Assembly: GCF_020283565.1 (NCBI RefSeq)
Contig: NC_060060.1
Coordinates: forward strand, 48,410,015 to 48,474,014
DNA from: Trifolium pratense
Lineage: Eukaryota; Streptophyta; Magnoliopsida; Fabales; Fabaceae
Length of the DNA: 64,000 bases
Direction of reading: 5' to 3'
The notes beneath the pieces were generated by a model that ran no database searches, was not told the DNA's origin, and was given only the letters and a program-made list of their open reading frames with translations. Numbering within the stretch: position 1 is the stretch's first letter; each line of letters opens with the position of its first letter. This document shows, in pieces, positions 1 to 12,391 of the stretch. Position numbers and translations under genes: made by a program.

Positions 1-69
1 CATTATTCCACCATGATGAATTTCTAAAGTATGTTTTTAAATTAAGTTTTGCATATTTGTGGAATATGG
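1..69. other. Flank of the LTR element, with target-site copy
   Basis: AT-rich sequence left of the LTR retrotransposon. TATGG at 65-69 is the left copy of the 5-bp target duplication; the right copy is at 8175-8179. No gene is visible. Confidence 0.7.
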
Positions 70-2426
70 TATAACACCCCATATTGATTTATCTAGAATA
101 TCAATAGGAATATACATAACTGAATCGGGAAACATTAAAATTACAGAATAACTTTTGTCCGACATAGTACAATTACAAGATAATTTGCTAGACAATACAT
201 AATCTTGACAAAATCCTGAATAAACTGTCATAATGTACAACCTATAATATATTATACATCAGAGCGAAATAGAATGCATAACAATCAGGATCAAGCCTTG
301 AGTCATCTTCTATAATAATCTAACAGGTGAATGCTACGAAGTTTCCATAAACAGCGTCTTTACTTCAATCCTCTTGAAAATCCATTTATCATGCTCAACC
401 TGTTACCTATAATCAATAAATCGTGGGTTGAGACTACTAAGCCTCAGTGAGCTCCTGCTACCCCAACTACGGTGGTGACTACACCGAGGGCTCGTACATA
501 AATCAGTTGATCATTAAAATAACTCATATTCATAATTGAATAGCTTAAACATAAATAAAGGTGTATCACAAAATTTATTATCTTTATTAATTTTATAACT
601 CATGGACACTTCGAGGTGAGCGGGTCTCGAAGGCCTGACTGTAGTTTCTGATATTAAATGTAGATCAGAGAACCACCTCAGCTCACAACTTAAATAACTT
701 GATTCCCACTAAAAGTGAAGAATCCCTCGTAGCAAAAGCTAGACTCATAGCCAAAGGCTAGATAAAACTGTGGTTCGGGATCAACCACCATAATCTGATC
801 AACTGTCTTAAGAATCTAAATTGCAGTAACCTGCCCATCAACCCTTCCCGGGAATATTTCTAACTATTATGATCATCCTGATTAAATTCCTAAGTGTACT
901 GATTTTAAACATGTAGAAAGTCTGTAATCGTGGAATTTAGACACTTGTTGTTTTTATAAAATACTATTCGTGACGGAGGGTTTTTAGTTAAATTAAATTA
1001 GTTGACATATCCTCCATCCTTAACTCAAAAGAATAATGGTCTCAGGTTGCATCGATTCATAAGAGTTGTGCACCGGTTCATGTACTCAGTTTGTTACAGA
1101 AATAGTTATTGTTACAAAAATAGTTATTCTGGGTTCCATGCTCCCGTGCAAACTGTCTATGCACCGATTCAAACTCCGTCCAGGCCATGTTTGAGTCACT
1201 CATACCGGGTATGCACCGATTCACACGTTTTCCATGTTTTTATAAAACACATACTGAAGCCTATGCACCGGTTCAAGCATAGCTTGCACCGATTCATAGA
1301 CTCAGAACACACATTTTCTAAGCTCTGGAAAACATATGCATCGATTCATAGCTGTATAAACCGACTCAAACACACAACCTGTAACATCCAGCAGCACTTA
1401 CCATTCCAAAACAGTATACATATCAATCATTTTATGCTAAATTCCACGAATTAACAACATTCCAAACATGTAGGGCATATTCAATTCATTAATTAAGTCA
1501 TTTCATGAGTTCTCCCTAATTAGTCCCTAAAACTTAAGTTAACATGCATAGTTGGATTTTGGGGAAAACTAATAAGGCTACTCTATTAAGTGAGAGTTTT
1601 CCTAAAGGAGCCCACCTGAACATGACGTTTGAATCGTGTTAACAACATATTCGGAGCTAGTTGAAAAACAGAATTTGCAGCCACAACACTCTAAACCCGT
1701 AGCCCAAAGTTCTGCATCAGACCTCGAACTTCAAATGCTTCTCCCGAATTCATCACTGCTTAGAAATCCATGAAACTGGCGTCAAATCGACCGGAATTTC
1801 GTTAGCTTACCACAGAATCAAGCGGGATCTCAAACGGAGTTACGAGGAGTGAGAATTTACCTTTTTAGTGGAGGTCTGTCCAGATTACGGGTTTAACCCA
1901 AATTCTTCCAATTTCTTATTGTACTTTCAATTCTTGGCTCAATCACCACAGCCCATTATTTGTAGACAAAAAGCATGCATCACAAACCCATATCAGAATT
2001 GGGGCTAGAGAGAAAGGGCTTGAAATTGAGAGAAATAGATGGAGGATTGGAGAAAAGCTTACCTTACAATAAAGCCCAAGACCTAATTAAGGATTTCAAT
2101 TATGTGTTTGCATGCAAGATTTGGAATGAAAGGATTTGTGCTTATTGCTTGAGAATGATGAGGAACATGAGAAGGAGAGTGAGAGTTCACGAGAGAGAGA
2201 GAGAGAGAGCTTCTGATCTTTGGTTATCAGTAAATGAAAATGAAAGTGTGAGGGTAAGTTGTTCATTTGCATATAAGTGAGGTGTAGGGTCCACCTCTAT
2301 GACTAAGGCTTCTCATTGGTTTCACTTGTATCTCACATAATCTTACTTGGTCAATTATTTATCCAATTAATCACAATAACCTTCATTAATTAATATTACT
2401 TCTATTAATTAAAGTCAGATGTTACA
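70..2426 (-). repeat. 3' LTR of the LARD-like element
   Basis: On the minus strand it begins TGTAACATCTGAC and ends GGGGTGTTATA. Every block I compared matches the copy at 5818-8174 with no indel. The plus-strand open frames at 1002-1454 and 1975-2280 recur identically in the other LTR. They have no recognisable domain and are probably chance frames created by an internal repeat and a GA-rich tract. Confidence 0.93.
1048..1370. repeat. Dispersed dodecamer array in the LTR
   Basis: About seven copies of TGCACCGATTCA or close variants (TGCACCGGTTCA, TGCATCGATTCA), plus a partial one, are spaced 20-90 bp apart. The same array is in the other LTR at 6796-7118. It could be a cluster of protein-binding sites in the LTR; no function can be read directly. 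Confidence 0.75.
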
Positions 2427-2450
2427 ATCTACCCCCCTTAAAAGAATTTC
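2427..2450 (-). other. Polypurine tract of the LARD-like element
   Basis: On the minus strand this reads TTTTAAGGGGGGTAGATTG and abuts the LTR start TGTAACA. A purine-rich run directly upstream of the 3' LTR is the usual plus-strand priming site. Confidence 0.8.
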
Positions 2451-5400
2451 GTCCTCGAAATTCGGAAAACCAACTGATCAAGAGAATAAATTGTTCGTGT
2501 CTTAACTTGATTTTTCAGGTCTCTTCTCATACTCGACTACATAATTCATCTTATGAAGTTGTTGGTTGCAATGTTTCGACTAAAATGATCGTTAACATTC
2601 TTCCCGTCATTATTCCTCAATCACTCCATTTTGATTTTTACTTGCTATACAAATACTGGTGTAACATTCCTCCTATTCCAACTCATCAAAACCATACTGT
2701 ATTTCACATCTCTAACCAAAATCCGTCAATTCACCTCGCTTGCGCCATTACGGTTCTTAACCAGTTCCAGTTTTCTCTAATCCCAATATCTCGTTTAAAT
2801 TATCCCCATTGATAGGTTAGCTTACATGTTGACTACTCGGAGTTTCCAATTATATTGCTGATACCGCCGGTTTAACTACATTGAGTTTTATATCGCCTTG
2901 CAATTTCTGTTGACAGATTGTCAACTTAGCATGAATCCGGGTTTTTATGGTTCGGGAAGTTAGTGTCAGACACGTGTGCGCTTCGCTCGCAACATGCTCT
3001 AAGGCAACTTACAGTCATCCATTTCCTTGTACTTCAACCCTCAGGACATCGACAACTATACAACTCTAATTTACCCTTTTGCTGCGTACTCTTATCTCGA
3101 AATGCACCAAACTAATCTTCTATCAGCTTTATTATAGCTTAATTTCCGAATTCTCTTACACCATTAAATCTTCGATAGTAAATTGGACGCATCATATGTC
3201 TCGACATTTAGTGGCTTAATCTTGAATGATTGTCTGCTTATTTTCCTCTGCATTGTATTTTGCTCTACTTGCTCCCTCAAGATTGTTCTACTAGGCAAAC
3301 TGATAGTCATTCCATCTTACACCTAATTACTTCTTCCATATTGTGACATCTCAGTTCAATTCTACACCACGACAATCTGAATCATTCTCAGCTAACTCGC
3401 ACATCCCAAAACTCTTCGCTTCATAAATGCCTCCACATCTCTTCTTCATCAGTGTACTTCCATTATGGTGACCAAGTTGCTTCGACAACAGTCATCGTCC
3501 CATCTACTGGTACTATTTACGAATTAGGGTCTACTTCAACTTCTCAATTCTCACCGGCCATCTTGTCGTCTAATTTCTCTTACGTTCACATTACATATAC
3601 TTCCACTACTTCATCAGGCCGGTATCTCGCCTGGTTCCCCAGGGAGTTTAACATTGCAAGGGGTTCTAGGTTCGAACATACTTCGAGTCCTGAGATAGGG
3701 GTAATTCTGCTAAACCATTCCTTTGGTGTAACTCCCAAAATGACACTATCTTCCTTCATTGTCCATCTATCATCATCCGCTGACAGTTATTGAGATATCT
3801 CTAATTGCACTTAAGCTCACCCAACATGACTCCTTACTGCCAACACTCCTCTTTTAATTGGGACGGGTCTGGATCCTATTTGGAATCCACTAATAAGATC
3901 TTATAGGAAAGGATTGGCTGGTACAACTGAGTTATTGGCTGAGCGGTTAAGTATACTAAGGTTTTAGGCGATTCATTGGGGTTAGAATTGTGCGAAGTTA
4001 CTTGTTTCTGAACGGTTTAGGGAAAAAGATTAATAAGTCAACCAGATAACTGAATGCTGATATTGAAACTACTCAGTAGTCTCCGCGAGCAATCAGACTT
4101 CTACTGATCTGGATCAGTAAATAATTTTGGAGATCTGAACACAAAAGTTTGGATTTCTAATACTAATATTGAGTTGTGTTGCTTAACTTTGGTTCACTTA
4201 GTGGCGCTAACTAAACGACTCACTAGGAATACTTATAGTTTCCGAAGGAAGACAACTCATTACTTGTTACGAGCAACTCCATACTTATGCTGATTTGAAC
4301 CGATTGCTAATAATGAATTCGAAAAATCGAGGGAAAATATATATCTCAAAGGTACTTAAGGATCATTTTCTGAAATATCAGCTTGACTCGCTAATATCGA
4401 CGGATCGGGACCATTTTCGACTTAGATGAATCCTTGCATGAACCTAGCTTATAGGCATTGAGGCACTAGAATGAATTATTTGCCCGGAAGAGGTCAGACA
4501 AATTAAAGAGAGCATTCGTTTAGGATACTCTAAAGTTTACTAATTACGAACCGAGCATTACTTGATCCGATAAAATTCTGGTTGAAGGAAGGTTCACATA
4601 GACAGTTAGATAACTCACGTGTCACGGTCTACACATGCATGAAATCCTTTGATTTTTCTTGCTTAACTTACATTCCACTTTCTCATAGAGCTAAGGGGGT
4701 TGTCGTCTGACTTGACAATCACTTAATTCCAACTTCGGTGTTTTACTCAACAGAACCTCTAGGTACCAGTCAACACTATTTGACTAACGACCTCACAAAT
4801 CCACATATGCAATTATCGGTTGTTTATTACCCGACCCTCAAGCACTGCATTCTTATTGAACATTTGGGCTCAATCCGCCCTCAGTCATTTCAACTCCAGC
4901 ATTTGTCTTCATTCTTCAAATTACAGTTGCATCACTCTAATCCGGTCTTGGTATTGGTTCTATACTTCAACACAACTGTTAATACTTCAATTCCAGTCTT
5001 TTCCAAAGCGTTCGACTCTTCGCACCTACATCATCTGACCATGTCTACATACACAGACTTTATCGAGATTCCCCGCATTTAGTACATTGTCCAGAACAGT
5101 TGTTATTCCTACGTCCATGTCCATTTCTTTATCTTCTTTACCCCTTCTTTCTTCGTCTTAATTGGACGCTTTCACTTCTTTGGTTCTCCGTCAGAATTGG
5201 GATAGTTTTACTCCAATGAAATTTCTGGTAGATCTTTTGTCTTTTCCCCCTGACAAGAGATATGAGCTTTACTTTCCCCCATCTTTCGTATACCAAAAGG
5301 TTCCAAAAGATGTGCTTCTGTATCCAACAGTCTCGGTTCCATTCTAATCGAGACATCTCCTGATACCGGGATCTCCCTTTTACCAGAGTATTCAAATTGC

Positions 5401-5803
5401 TTACACACGTCACTTTCCACTGGACACCTCACTTCACACGTACATATGCGTGCCACTTATTACCGACATTAAGCCACTTATCATCCTTTGAATCCCTTGC
5501 ACCACTTAATGGTGACACAATGCTTACCTTCGTGGCATCGACTGCTGCAGCTCCAACATTCATACCCAGGGTTCTTCATTCAAGTTTCCTTCTAACTTCG
5601 CGTTTTCACCACGCTCTTCATCCTTGACCTCCTTGGTCCACTTCGGTTCTCAACCGTAATACCCTGCCTACCATACACGATACTGAGTTGTACGGGCTCA
5701 GCACGCGTTGGTTTCAGCGTAAACAGTCCAGACTCCAAAGGGTCCGCACCACTTAATTTTGAATTCTAATGATCCATGGCAAGGTCTGATACTGGATCGA
5801 CCT

Positions 5804-5815
5804 GCTCTGATACCA
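5804..5815 (-). other. Primer binding site, initiator tRNA-Met type
   Basis: On the minus strand this reads TGGTATCAGAGC, the standard complement of the 3' end of plant initiator tRNA-Met, two bases from the 5' LTR. It fixes the orientation of the element as minus. Confidence 0.9.
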
Positions 5816-5817
5816 AT

Positions 5818-8174
5818 TATAACACCCCATATTGATTTATCTAGAATATCAATAGGAATATACATAACTGAATCGGGAAACATTAAAATTACAGAATAAC
5901 TTTTGTCCGACATAGTACAATTACAAGATAATTTGCTAGACAATACATAATCTTGACAAAATCCTGAATAAACTGTCATAATGTACAACCTATAATATAT
6001 TATACATCAGAGCGAAATAGAATGCATAACAATCAGGATCAAGCCTTGAGTCATCTTCTATAATAATCTAACAGGTGAATGCTACGAAGTTTCCATAAAC
6101 AGCGTCTTTACTTCAATCCTCTTGAAAATCCATTTATCATGCTCAACCTGTTACCTATAATCAATAAATCGTGGGTTGAGACTACTAAGCCTCAGTGAGC
6201 TCCTGCTACCCCAACTACGGTGGTGACTACACCGAGGGCTCGTACATAAATCAGTTGATCATTAAAATAACTCATATTCATAATTGAATAGCTTAAACAT
6301 AAATAAAGGTGTATCACAAAATTTATTATCTTTATTAATTTTATAACTCATGGACACTTCGAGGTGAGCGGGTCTCGAAGGCCTGACTGTAGTTTCTGAT
6401 ATTAAATGTAGATCAGAGAACCACCTCAGCTCACAACTTAAATAACTTGATTCCCACTAAAAGTGAAGAATCCCTCGTAGCAAAAGCTAGACTCATAGCC
6501 AAAGGCTAGATAAAACTGTGGTTCGGGATCAACCACCATAATCTGATCAACTGTCTTAAGAATCTAAATTGCAGTAACCTGCCCATCAACCCTTCCCGGG
6601 AATATTTCTAACTATTATGATCATCCTGATTAAATTCCTAAGTGTACTGATTTTAAACATGTAGAAAGTCTGTAATCGTGGAATTTAGACACTTGTTGTT
6701 TTTATAAAATACTATTCGTGACGGAGGGTTTTTAGTTAAATTAAATTAGTTGACATATCCTCCATCCTTAACTCAAAAGAATAATGGTCTCAGGTTGCAT
6801 CGATTCATAAGAGTTGTGCACCGGTTCATGTACTCAGTTTGTTACAGAAATAGTTATTGTTACAAAAATAGTTATTCTGGGTTCCATGCTCCCGTGCAAA
6901 CTGTCTATGCACCGATTCAAACTCCGTCCAGGCCATGTTTGAGTCACTCATACCGGGTATGCACCGATTCACACGTTTTCCATGTTTTTATAAAACACAT
7001 ACTGAAGCCTATGCACCGGTTCAAGCATAGCTTGCACCGATTCATAGACTCAGAACACACATTTTCTAAGCTCTGGAAAACATATGCATCGATTCATAGC
7101 TGTATAAACCGACTCAAACACACAACCTGTAACATCCAGCAGCACTTACCATTCCAAAACAGTATACATATCAATCATTTTATGCTAAATTCCACGAATT
7201 AACAACATTCCAAACATGTAGGGCATATTCAATTCATTAATTAAGTCATTTCATGAGTTCTCCCTAATTAGTCCCTAAAACTTAAGTTAACATGCATAGT
7301 TGGATTTTGGGGAAAACTAATAAGGCTACTCTATTAAGTGAGAGTTTTCCTAAAGGAGCCCACCTGAACATGACGTTTGAATCGTGTTAACAACATATTC
7401 GGAGCTAGTTGAAAAACAGAATTTGCAGCCACAACACTCTAAACCCGTAGCCCAAAGTTCTGCATCAGACCTCGAACTTCAAATGCTTCTCCCGAATTCA
7501 TCACTGCTTAGAAATCCATGAAACTGGCGTCAAATCGACCGGAATTTCGTTAGCTTACCACAGAATCAAGCGGGATCTCAAACGGAGTTACGAGGAGTGA
7601 GAATTTACCTTTTTAGTGGAGGTCTGTCCAGATTACGGGTTTAACCCAAATTCTTCCAATTTCTTATTGTACTTTCAATTCTTGGCTCAATCACCACAGC
7701 CCATTATTTGTAGACAAAAAGCATGCATCACAAACCCATATCAGAATTGGGGCTAGAGAGAAAGGGCTTGAAATTGAGAGAAATAGATGGAGGATTGGAG
7801 AAAAGCTTACCTTACAATAAAGCCCAAGACCTAATTAAGGATTTCAATTATGTGTTTGCATGCAAGATTTGGAATGAAAGGATTTGTGCTTATTGCTTGA
7901 GAATGATGAGGAACATGAGAAGGAGAGTGAGAGTTCACGAGAGAGAGAGAGAGAGAGCTTCTGATCTTTGGTTATCAGTAAATGAAAATGAAAGTGTGAG
8001 GGTAAGTTGTTCATTTGCATATAAGTGAGGTGTAGGGTCCACCTCTATGACTAAGGCTTCTCATTGGTTTCACTTGTATCTCACATAATCTTACTTGGTC
8101 AATTATTTATCCAATTAATCACAATAACCTTCATTAATTAATATTACTTCTATTAATTAAAGTCAGATGTTACA
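5818..8174 (-). repeat. 5' LTR of the LARD-like element
   Basis: Second LTR copy, offset 5,748 bp from the first and indistinguishable from it by eye. It is followed by the target duplication TATGG (8175-8179). It contains the second dodecamer array (6796-7118) and a GA repeat near 7940-7957. Confidence 0.93.
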
Positions 8175-8179
8175 TATGG

Positions 8180-8440
8180 CTCAATTGTATTGGTAGATGA
8201 AATAATATTCTAGTTGTCTTATTATTGTGCTTTGCTCTTAGTGCATCAAGTGGAGTAATAGAGATAAGATAACTTCTTTTTGGGCAGTGACACACGAATC
8301 AACCCTTGGTACTTTAGTTTGGATGATAATATTATTTCATTTATCTTGGAAATAAGGGTTTGATTTAACTGAACACTATAAAACCGGCTTATAAAGTGAT
8401 TATTCTATCTACTTATAAACTCATGTTCACACCTCTCACA
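8180..8440. other. Intergenic; left half of a dispersed repeat split by hAT
   Basis: No gene. From about 8330 the sequence resembles a dispersed repeat (phrases about an AAACCGGCTT-like motif and TTATAAACTCATGTTC) that resumes after the hAT insertion at 9687-9800. A related copy appears at about 28880-29150. CTCTCACA at 8433-8440 is the hAT target duplication. Confidence 0.5.
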
Positions 8441-8797
8441 CAGGGACGGATCCAGACATTAAATTTTAGTGTGGCTAAATATTTGAAAGACATTAACCAC
8501 ACACACTTCAAGCTTAACCACATCTAATAATATCAATATTATTAGTGATTTATAAACGACTCGAAAATAATATTATTAAACTCTAATAGATACTCACCCA
8601 ATTAATAATGAGCAAGCGAGTTGATCAAATTAATGTGTAATTAATCTATATAGGTGGGTATAATAACGAGGGTTAACAATATTTGCATTCTATAGAGATT
8701 ATTTTGAGGCATCTATTTTTCATGAAAAGATTTTAAAATAAAGACTATTTTTATAAATTATAATATTACAGAAGACTAAAATTACCATTAAAATTTA

Positions 8798-8888
8798 AGC
8801 TATTAGATTTGATCTAGTAGTGAGAGGTTTGAGTAGTATGTTATAGGTCCTGGGTTCGATTCTCAGCTTATCGTAAACCAAAAAAAAA
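8798..8888 (+). mobile_element. tRNA-derived SINE
   Basis: A 91-bp insertion with pol III-like boxes: A-box-like TTGATCTAGTAGTGAGAGG and B-box-like GGGTTCGATTCTC, ending in an A run. It is flanked by a 17-bp direct repeat ATTACCATTAAAATTTA (8781-8797 and 8889-8905). A related minus-strand copy lies at 44203-44321. Confidence 0.85.
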
Positions 8889-9148
8889 ATTACCATTAAA
8901 ATTTAGTAAGAATTTTTTTTAATGAAAAATTTAATAAGAACTGAACTTATGATTTTTCTCTTATATTAAAGAAACTTTTTGAACTAAAGAAAAAATATAT
9001 ATGAATAGCTTTCCCAGCATTTTTTCTCCGTTTGATCCCTAGTGTTCAAAATACTACCAAATAGGGGTATAGAAAAAAAAATAAGTGGTCAAAAGTGACA
9101 CACATAAACATAAGGCCAAACGGCCCAAGCCCATATATAATATGCACA

Positions 9149-9384
9149 GATGTTTTCTCTCCCCACCCCCGTGATTCTTTTATACCCCCTAAATTTCCAA
9201 TTTTACCCTTGCAAAAAACTTCGGTTTATAAAAACCGAAGTTTTTTTTGTCTTGAAAACCGAAATTTACTCTGAATTTGTACTAGAAAAAATTCGGTTTT
9301 TGCGAACCGAAGTTTTTTGCAAGGGCAAAATCGAAATATTGGGGGGTATAAAAGAATCACGGGGGGTGGGGGAGAGAAAACATC
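9149..9384. mobile_element. MULE-type fold-back MITE
   Basis: A 236-bp near-palindrome beginning GATGTTTTCTCTCC and ending with its exact complement, flanked by a 9-bp target duplication ATATGCACA (9140-9148 and 9385-9393). A 9-bp duplication with long inverted repeats fits the Mutator superfamily. The centre carries further inverted TTCGGTTT / AAACCGAA motifs. The 84-aa open frame across it is a by-product of the palindrome. Confidence 0.88.
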
Positions 9385-9686
9385 ATATGCACAACCCTAA
9401 ATAATTGTCTTATTATGATGTAGAGGACAAAATCTGCCGTCAGGGTGTTTGCTAGTCTTCTTCTTCCAACTTCCTGTACTTGTTATTGCTATTCTCTATC
9501 GTTTTGCTTCATCTTCTTTTCTTTTCATTTTTCTCATTTTTGCTTCATCTTCATGTTTTCTTATTCTGGTTTTCTTTTTTCTTTTTTATGCTCAGTATAT
9601 ACCATGTATATGAAAAAAAATAGTTAAAATTCTGGTGCGGCTATAGCCACACTCAGCCTCTATATAGATCCGTCCCTACTCTCACA

Positions 9687-10660
9687 TCCAATGTGAAACG
9701 AATCTTGGAGAGACTCTGATACCATCTTAAAACTGAGAGCTTAACTCAACCTTATAAAATCGGCTATAAATAATGTGAGGATTACCTCTAATTATAAACT
9801 CATTTTCATGCCTTTTTTATATCCGATCCGTGATTTCTTAACAATTTACTTAGATTTGCTGCACCTGTATATGAACCAAGCCGAGCAAGAGAAAACAGAA
9901 TCAAACCGGACAACCAATGTCCAACTTACCAACCTAGTGAATCATTTGCTACACCTCTGCGATTTGAAATTTATTAGAGGCTTGGAAATTACATATTTAT
10001 TTAATGAATCATAATTACAATGCATGATTTGTTAATTTTTTTTTTTTTTTATGAAAAATATATATTAGAACCTAGAACCAAATGAGTACAGAGAATACAA
10101 GAAATGTTGTGAACAAATTTATTCTTAATCCTATTTTCCGAGTTAGCTTGTAACAGGGTTCATGCAAGAAACAACCTGTTTCAAATATGTACATCACTCA
10201 AAGCTAGTGCAGTTGTCAAGTATAAATAGTTTGGAGGATGGCTTTAAATTGCAGTTACGACGCTGATGCAGTTAAGGTTGTTGCGATTGAGGTAATTGCG
10301 GTTCTTGTGACATCTATTGTGATTGTTGCGGCGTGAAATGATTTTTAATTTCACAAACTATACTAAGTGGCACCAAAGGACACTACACTATTTACCACTA
10401 AACTATCTAAATAAGGATTGATATTTGTTTAAAATACGAAATATGAAGATTGTAAAAAGTAAAAAATTTCTTTAGATTTTAATTTTGAAGTATTTAGAGA
10501 TTTGTGGTTCTGAAATTTTAATTTTTATGTAAGAAGATTTAGAGAAAATGTTAGATATTGATAATATCTCAAAGTCATATGACTCATGATATTATACATC
10601 AACTGAAAAGTATGGGGAATTTGTAAAAAATTAAAAATAAAACTCAATATATTATACACC
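9687..10660. other. Intergenic, AT-rich
   Basis: Right half of the dispersed repeat split by hAT (to about 9800), then unassigned sequence. A T-run at about 10036 followed by L1-3'UTR-like sequence could be the tail of a truncated minus-strand retroposon. No credible gene. Confidence 0.4.
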
Positions 10661-10734
10661 TAGTGCATTTTTTTATTTTTTATTTTAAAACAGATATATA
10701 TTAAACAAAAACTAGAGAGAATACATGAGGCCCG

Positions 10735-11065
10735 TATCATTTTAGATGTGGGTGAAAATACAAGGAGGAAACAAATTGGGCCAATCCTTAATTGGCTCCT
10801 TCTCAGCCCATTTCGCCAGCTCATGTGCGACCTGATTCCTCAATCTATTGATCCATGAAATTGACGAGCTAGGGTTTGTCCTGAGGAAAGAAACACAACG
10901 ATTAACAACACAACCCTAATGTTTCCTTACATTCGTCTTCTTCTTCACTAAGTTCACGAAGGATTGAGAGTCTGATTCGATGATTACTTTCGTTATACCA
11001 AGCTTTTCCACCAAGTCCAGAGCAGCATTAATTCCAAAAGCTTCATCTTGAATAATTTCTTAAGC
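10735..11065 (-). pseudogene. LINE ORF2 3' fragment: RNase H-like domain
   Basis: The minus strand encodes a degenerate plant L1-type RNase H (RVT_3) region. Visible are an EAFGINAALDLVEKLG segment, the IIESDSQSFVNLV block carrying the catalytic-type ESDS motif, and a VAHELAKWA segment near the C-terminus, followed by a W/P-rich end. A stop interrupts the reading frame between the second and third block. The adjacent T/A-rich tract at 10668-10690 would be the 3' tail. The fragment is cut off at its 5' side near 11065, as is typical of truncated LINE copies. Confidence 0.72.
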
Positions 11066-12391
11066 ATACCAAAAATAGAAATAAAACATAAAGTTAATGT
11101 TGATAAAAATAACTTTTTATACCTTCAATACATTGAATGCATAAGTTTCAAAACAAAATTTCCTTTTTGCTATGCTTAACTAGTGCATTGGGTGCACTAT
11201 TTAACATTTTCCTTATTTTAATTATAAGAAAAATGATTTCCTTTAAAAAATATTCATTTATCTATTAATTTAATTACCTAATGTATCGGTACATCAGAAA
11301 TTATCAGATGTACCATAAAATTTGTCATTTTAAATTTCTTGTTGTGTTTGTTATTGCTTGTCAGGTGGAGAGGGATTGGATTGTATCATTTTTTGCGTTG
11401 TTTAAAGACTCGTGGCCTAAAAGTTTGGAACTTGAGATTTACTTTTCGCGTCCCTCAGAAATCCTCACGCACCCCCATAAATTTTCAAACTAACCCCTCA
11501 CTAATTAGGGTGCGAGCAATGTCCATGTGCTAGAATGAGAGTGTGCAAATAATTTGACTGCATGGTTATCCACCTCCCCACACCCCCCACTGAAGAATTT
11601 TTAAAAATACACTTTCGCACCCTATACGGAAATAACGGAAAACACCGTCCAACATGATTGCGATGTAGGATGCGAACGACCTTCCTATATAAGGCGTGTT
11701 CACCTTCTTCCGCTCATTCTTCAGTTACAAAAAAACATGATTTTTTTAAAGAAAAACCTCTCAAACCCTCAATATTCGAAAAATTCGACCAACTCAAAGA
11801 ATTCTTTCATTTGTACTCGAAATCAACAAAGAAGTAAAGATTAACATAAGGTAAGCCCGCATTTGATCGTTTGAAACATTTTTCTGCATTTTTTTTTTGG
11901 ACTGGGTTTGTTCGCTTTCTGTTTGGCGAACGGTCTCTAAACGGTTCATTTTCTAAAATGCGAACCCCTCTAATGTTGATTTAATTTTGCTAGTTTGTTT
12001 GATACTTTACATGCGGATTGTTATCATTTTGTTGGTGTTTAGGCATGGTTGGTTTCCAATGAAGATTATGAATTATACTATTACGGGATTGAGGATTTGT
12101 GTGTATTCAAGAAACTTAGTTGGAAATGGTACCGGAGGAGTTGATGCTGAAGGCTTTGTAGGGTTCTTTGGAGTTTGGTTATTTTTTCCGAGCTTCTGTT
12201 GGGGCGTCAAGGGGAATTCATCATTAAAAACGATAATATACTTATTCTAGAAAGGATTGGAAGTTTGATCATCATAACATAGACGTATGATCAACCATTT
12301 ATTATATGATGAGTTTGTCTAACATGTGCAATATTGTACATGATAAAAACAAAAAACCCTTATATTATAGTATAACTAGAAATTACAATAA
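11066..12391. other. Intergenic; unassigned, with a TATA-like site
   Basis: No confident gene. Short open frames at 11281-11533 and 11987-12250 have no recognisable domain. TATATAAGG at about 11692 followed by a C/T-rich leader and a possible splice donor (AAGGTAAGC near 11850) looks promoter-like, so this may be the 5' end of a decayed gene or element. Confidence 0.35.

Larger units (their letters stand above)
70..8174 (-). mobile_element. Non-autonomous LTR retrotransposon (LARD-like)
   Basis: An 8.1-kb element in minus orientation. Two 2,357-bp LTRs (70-2426 and 5818-8174) sit at a constant offset of 5,748 bp. The flanks carry the 5-bp duplication TATGG. A tRNA-Met-type primer binding site lies next to the right LTR and a polypurine tract next to the left LTR. 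The 3.39-kb internal region (2427-5817) is too short for gag-pol, and I could not recognise Gag, protease, RT, RNase H or integrase in either strand; only short open frames remain. Long LTRs around a non-coding core fit a LARD. The sequence just inside the 3' LTR (rc TTCGAGGACGAAATTC followed by a G run) resembles the pol end of Del/Tekay-type Ty3/gypsy chromoviruses, so I infer a gypsy helper. LTR ends are TG...TA rather than TG...CA. Confidence 0.9.
8441..9678. mobile_element. Non-autonomous hAT-type transposon
   Basis: A 1,238-bp segment bounded by terminal inverted repeats CAGGGACGGATC and TAGGGACGGATC (one mismatch, at the first base). It is flanked by a perfect 8-bp target duplication CTCTCACA (8433-8440 and 9679-9686). 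CAGGG/TAGGG termini with an 8-bp duplication are diagnostic of hAT. No transposase frame is present. It has itself been hit by a SINE and a MITE. Confidence 0.9.

Noticed and set aside
1002..1454. 150-aa plus-strand frame in the LTR (and its copy at 6750-7202)
   Set aside because: It arises from the dodecamer repeats (HRF/APIQ-like periodicity), is antisense to the element and has no domain.
1975..2280. 101-aa plus-strand frame in the LTR (and its copy at 7723-8028)
   Set aside because: Duplicated only because the LTR is duplicated; low-complexity GA-repeat encoded Arg/Glu run.
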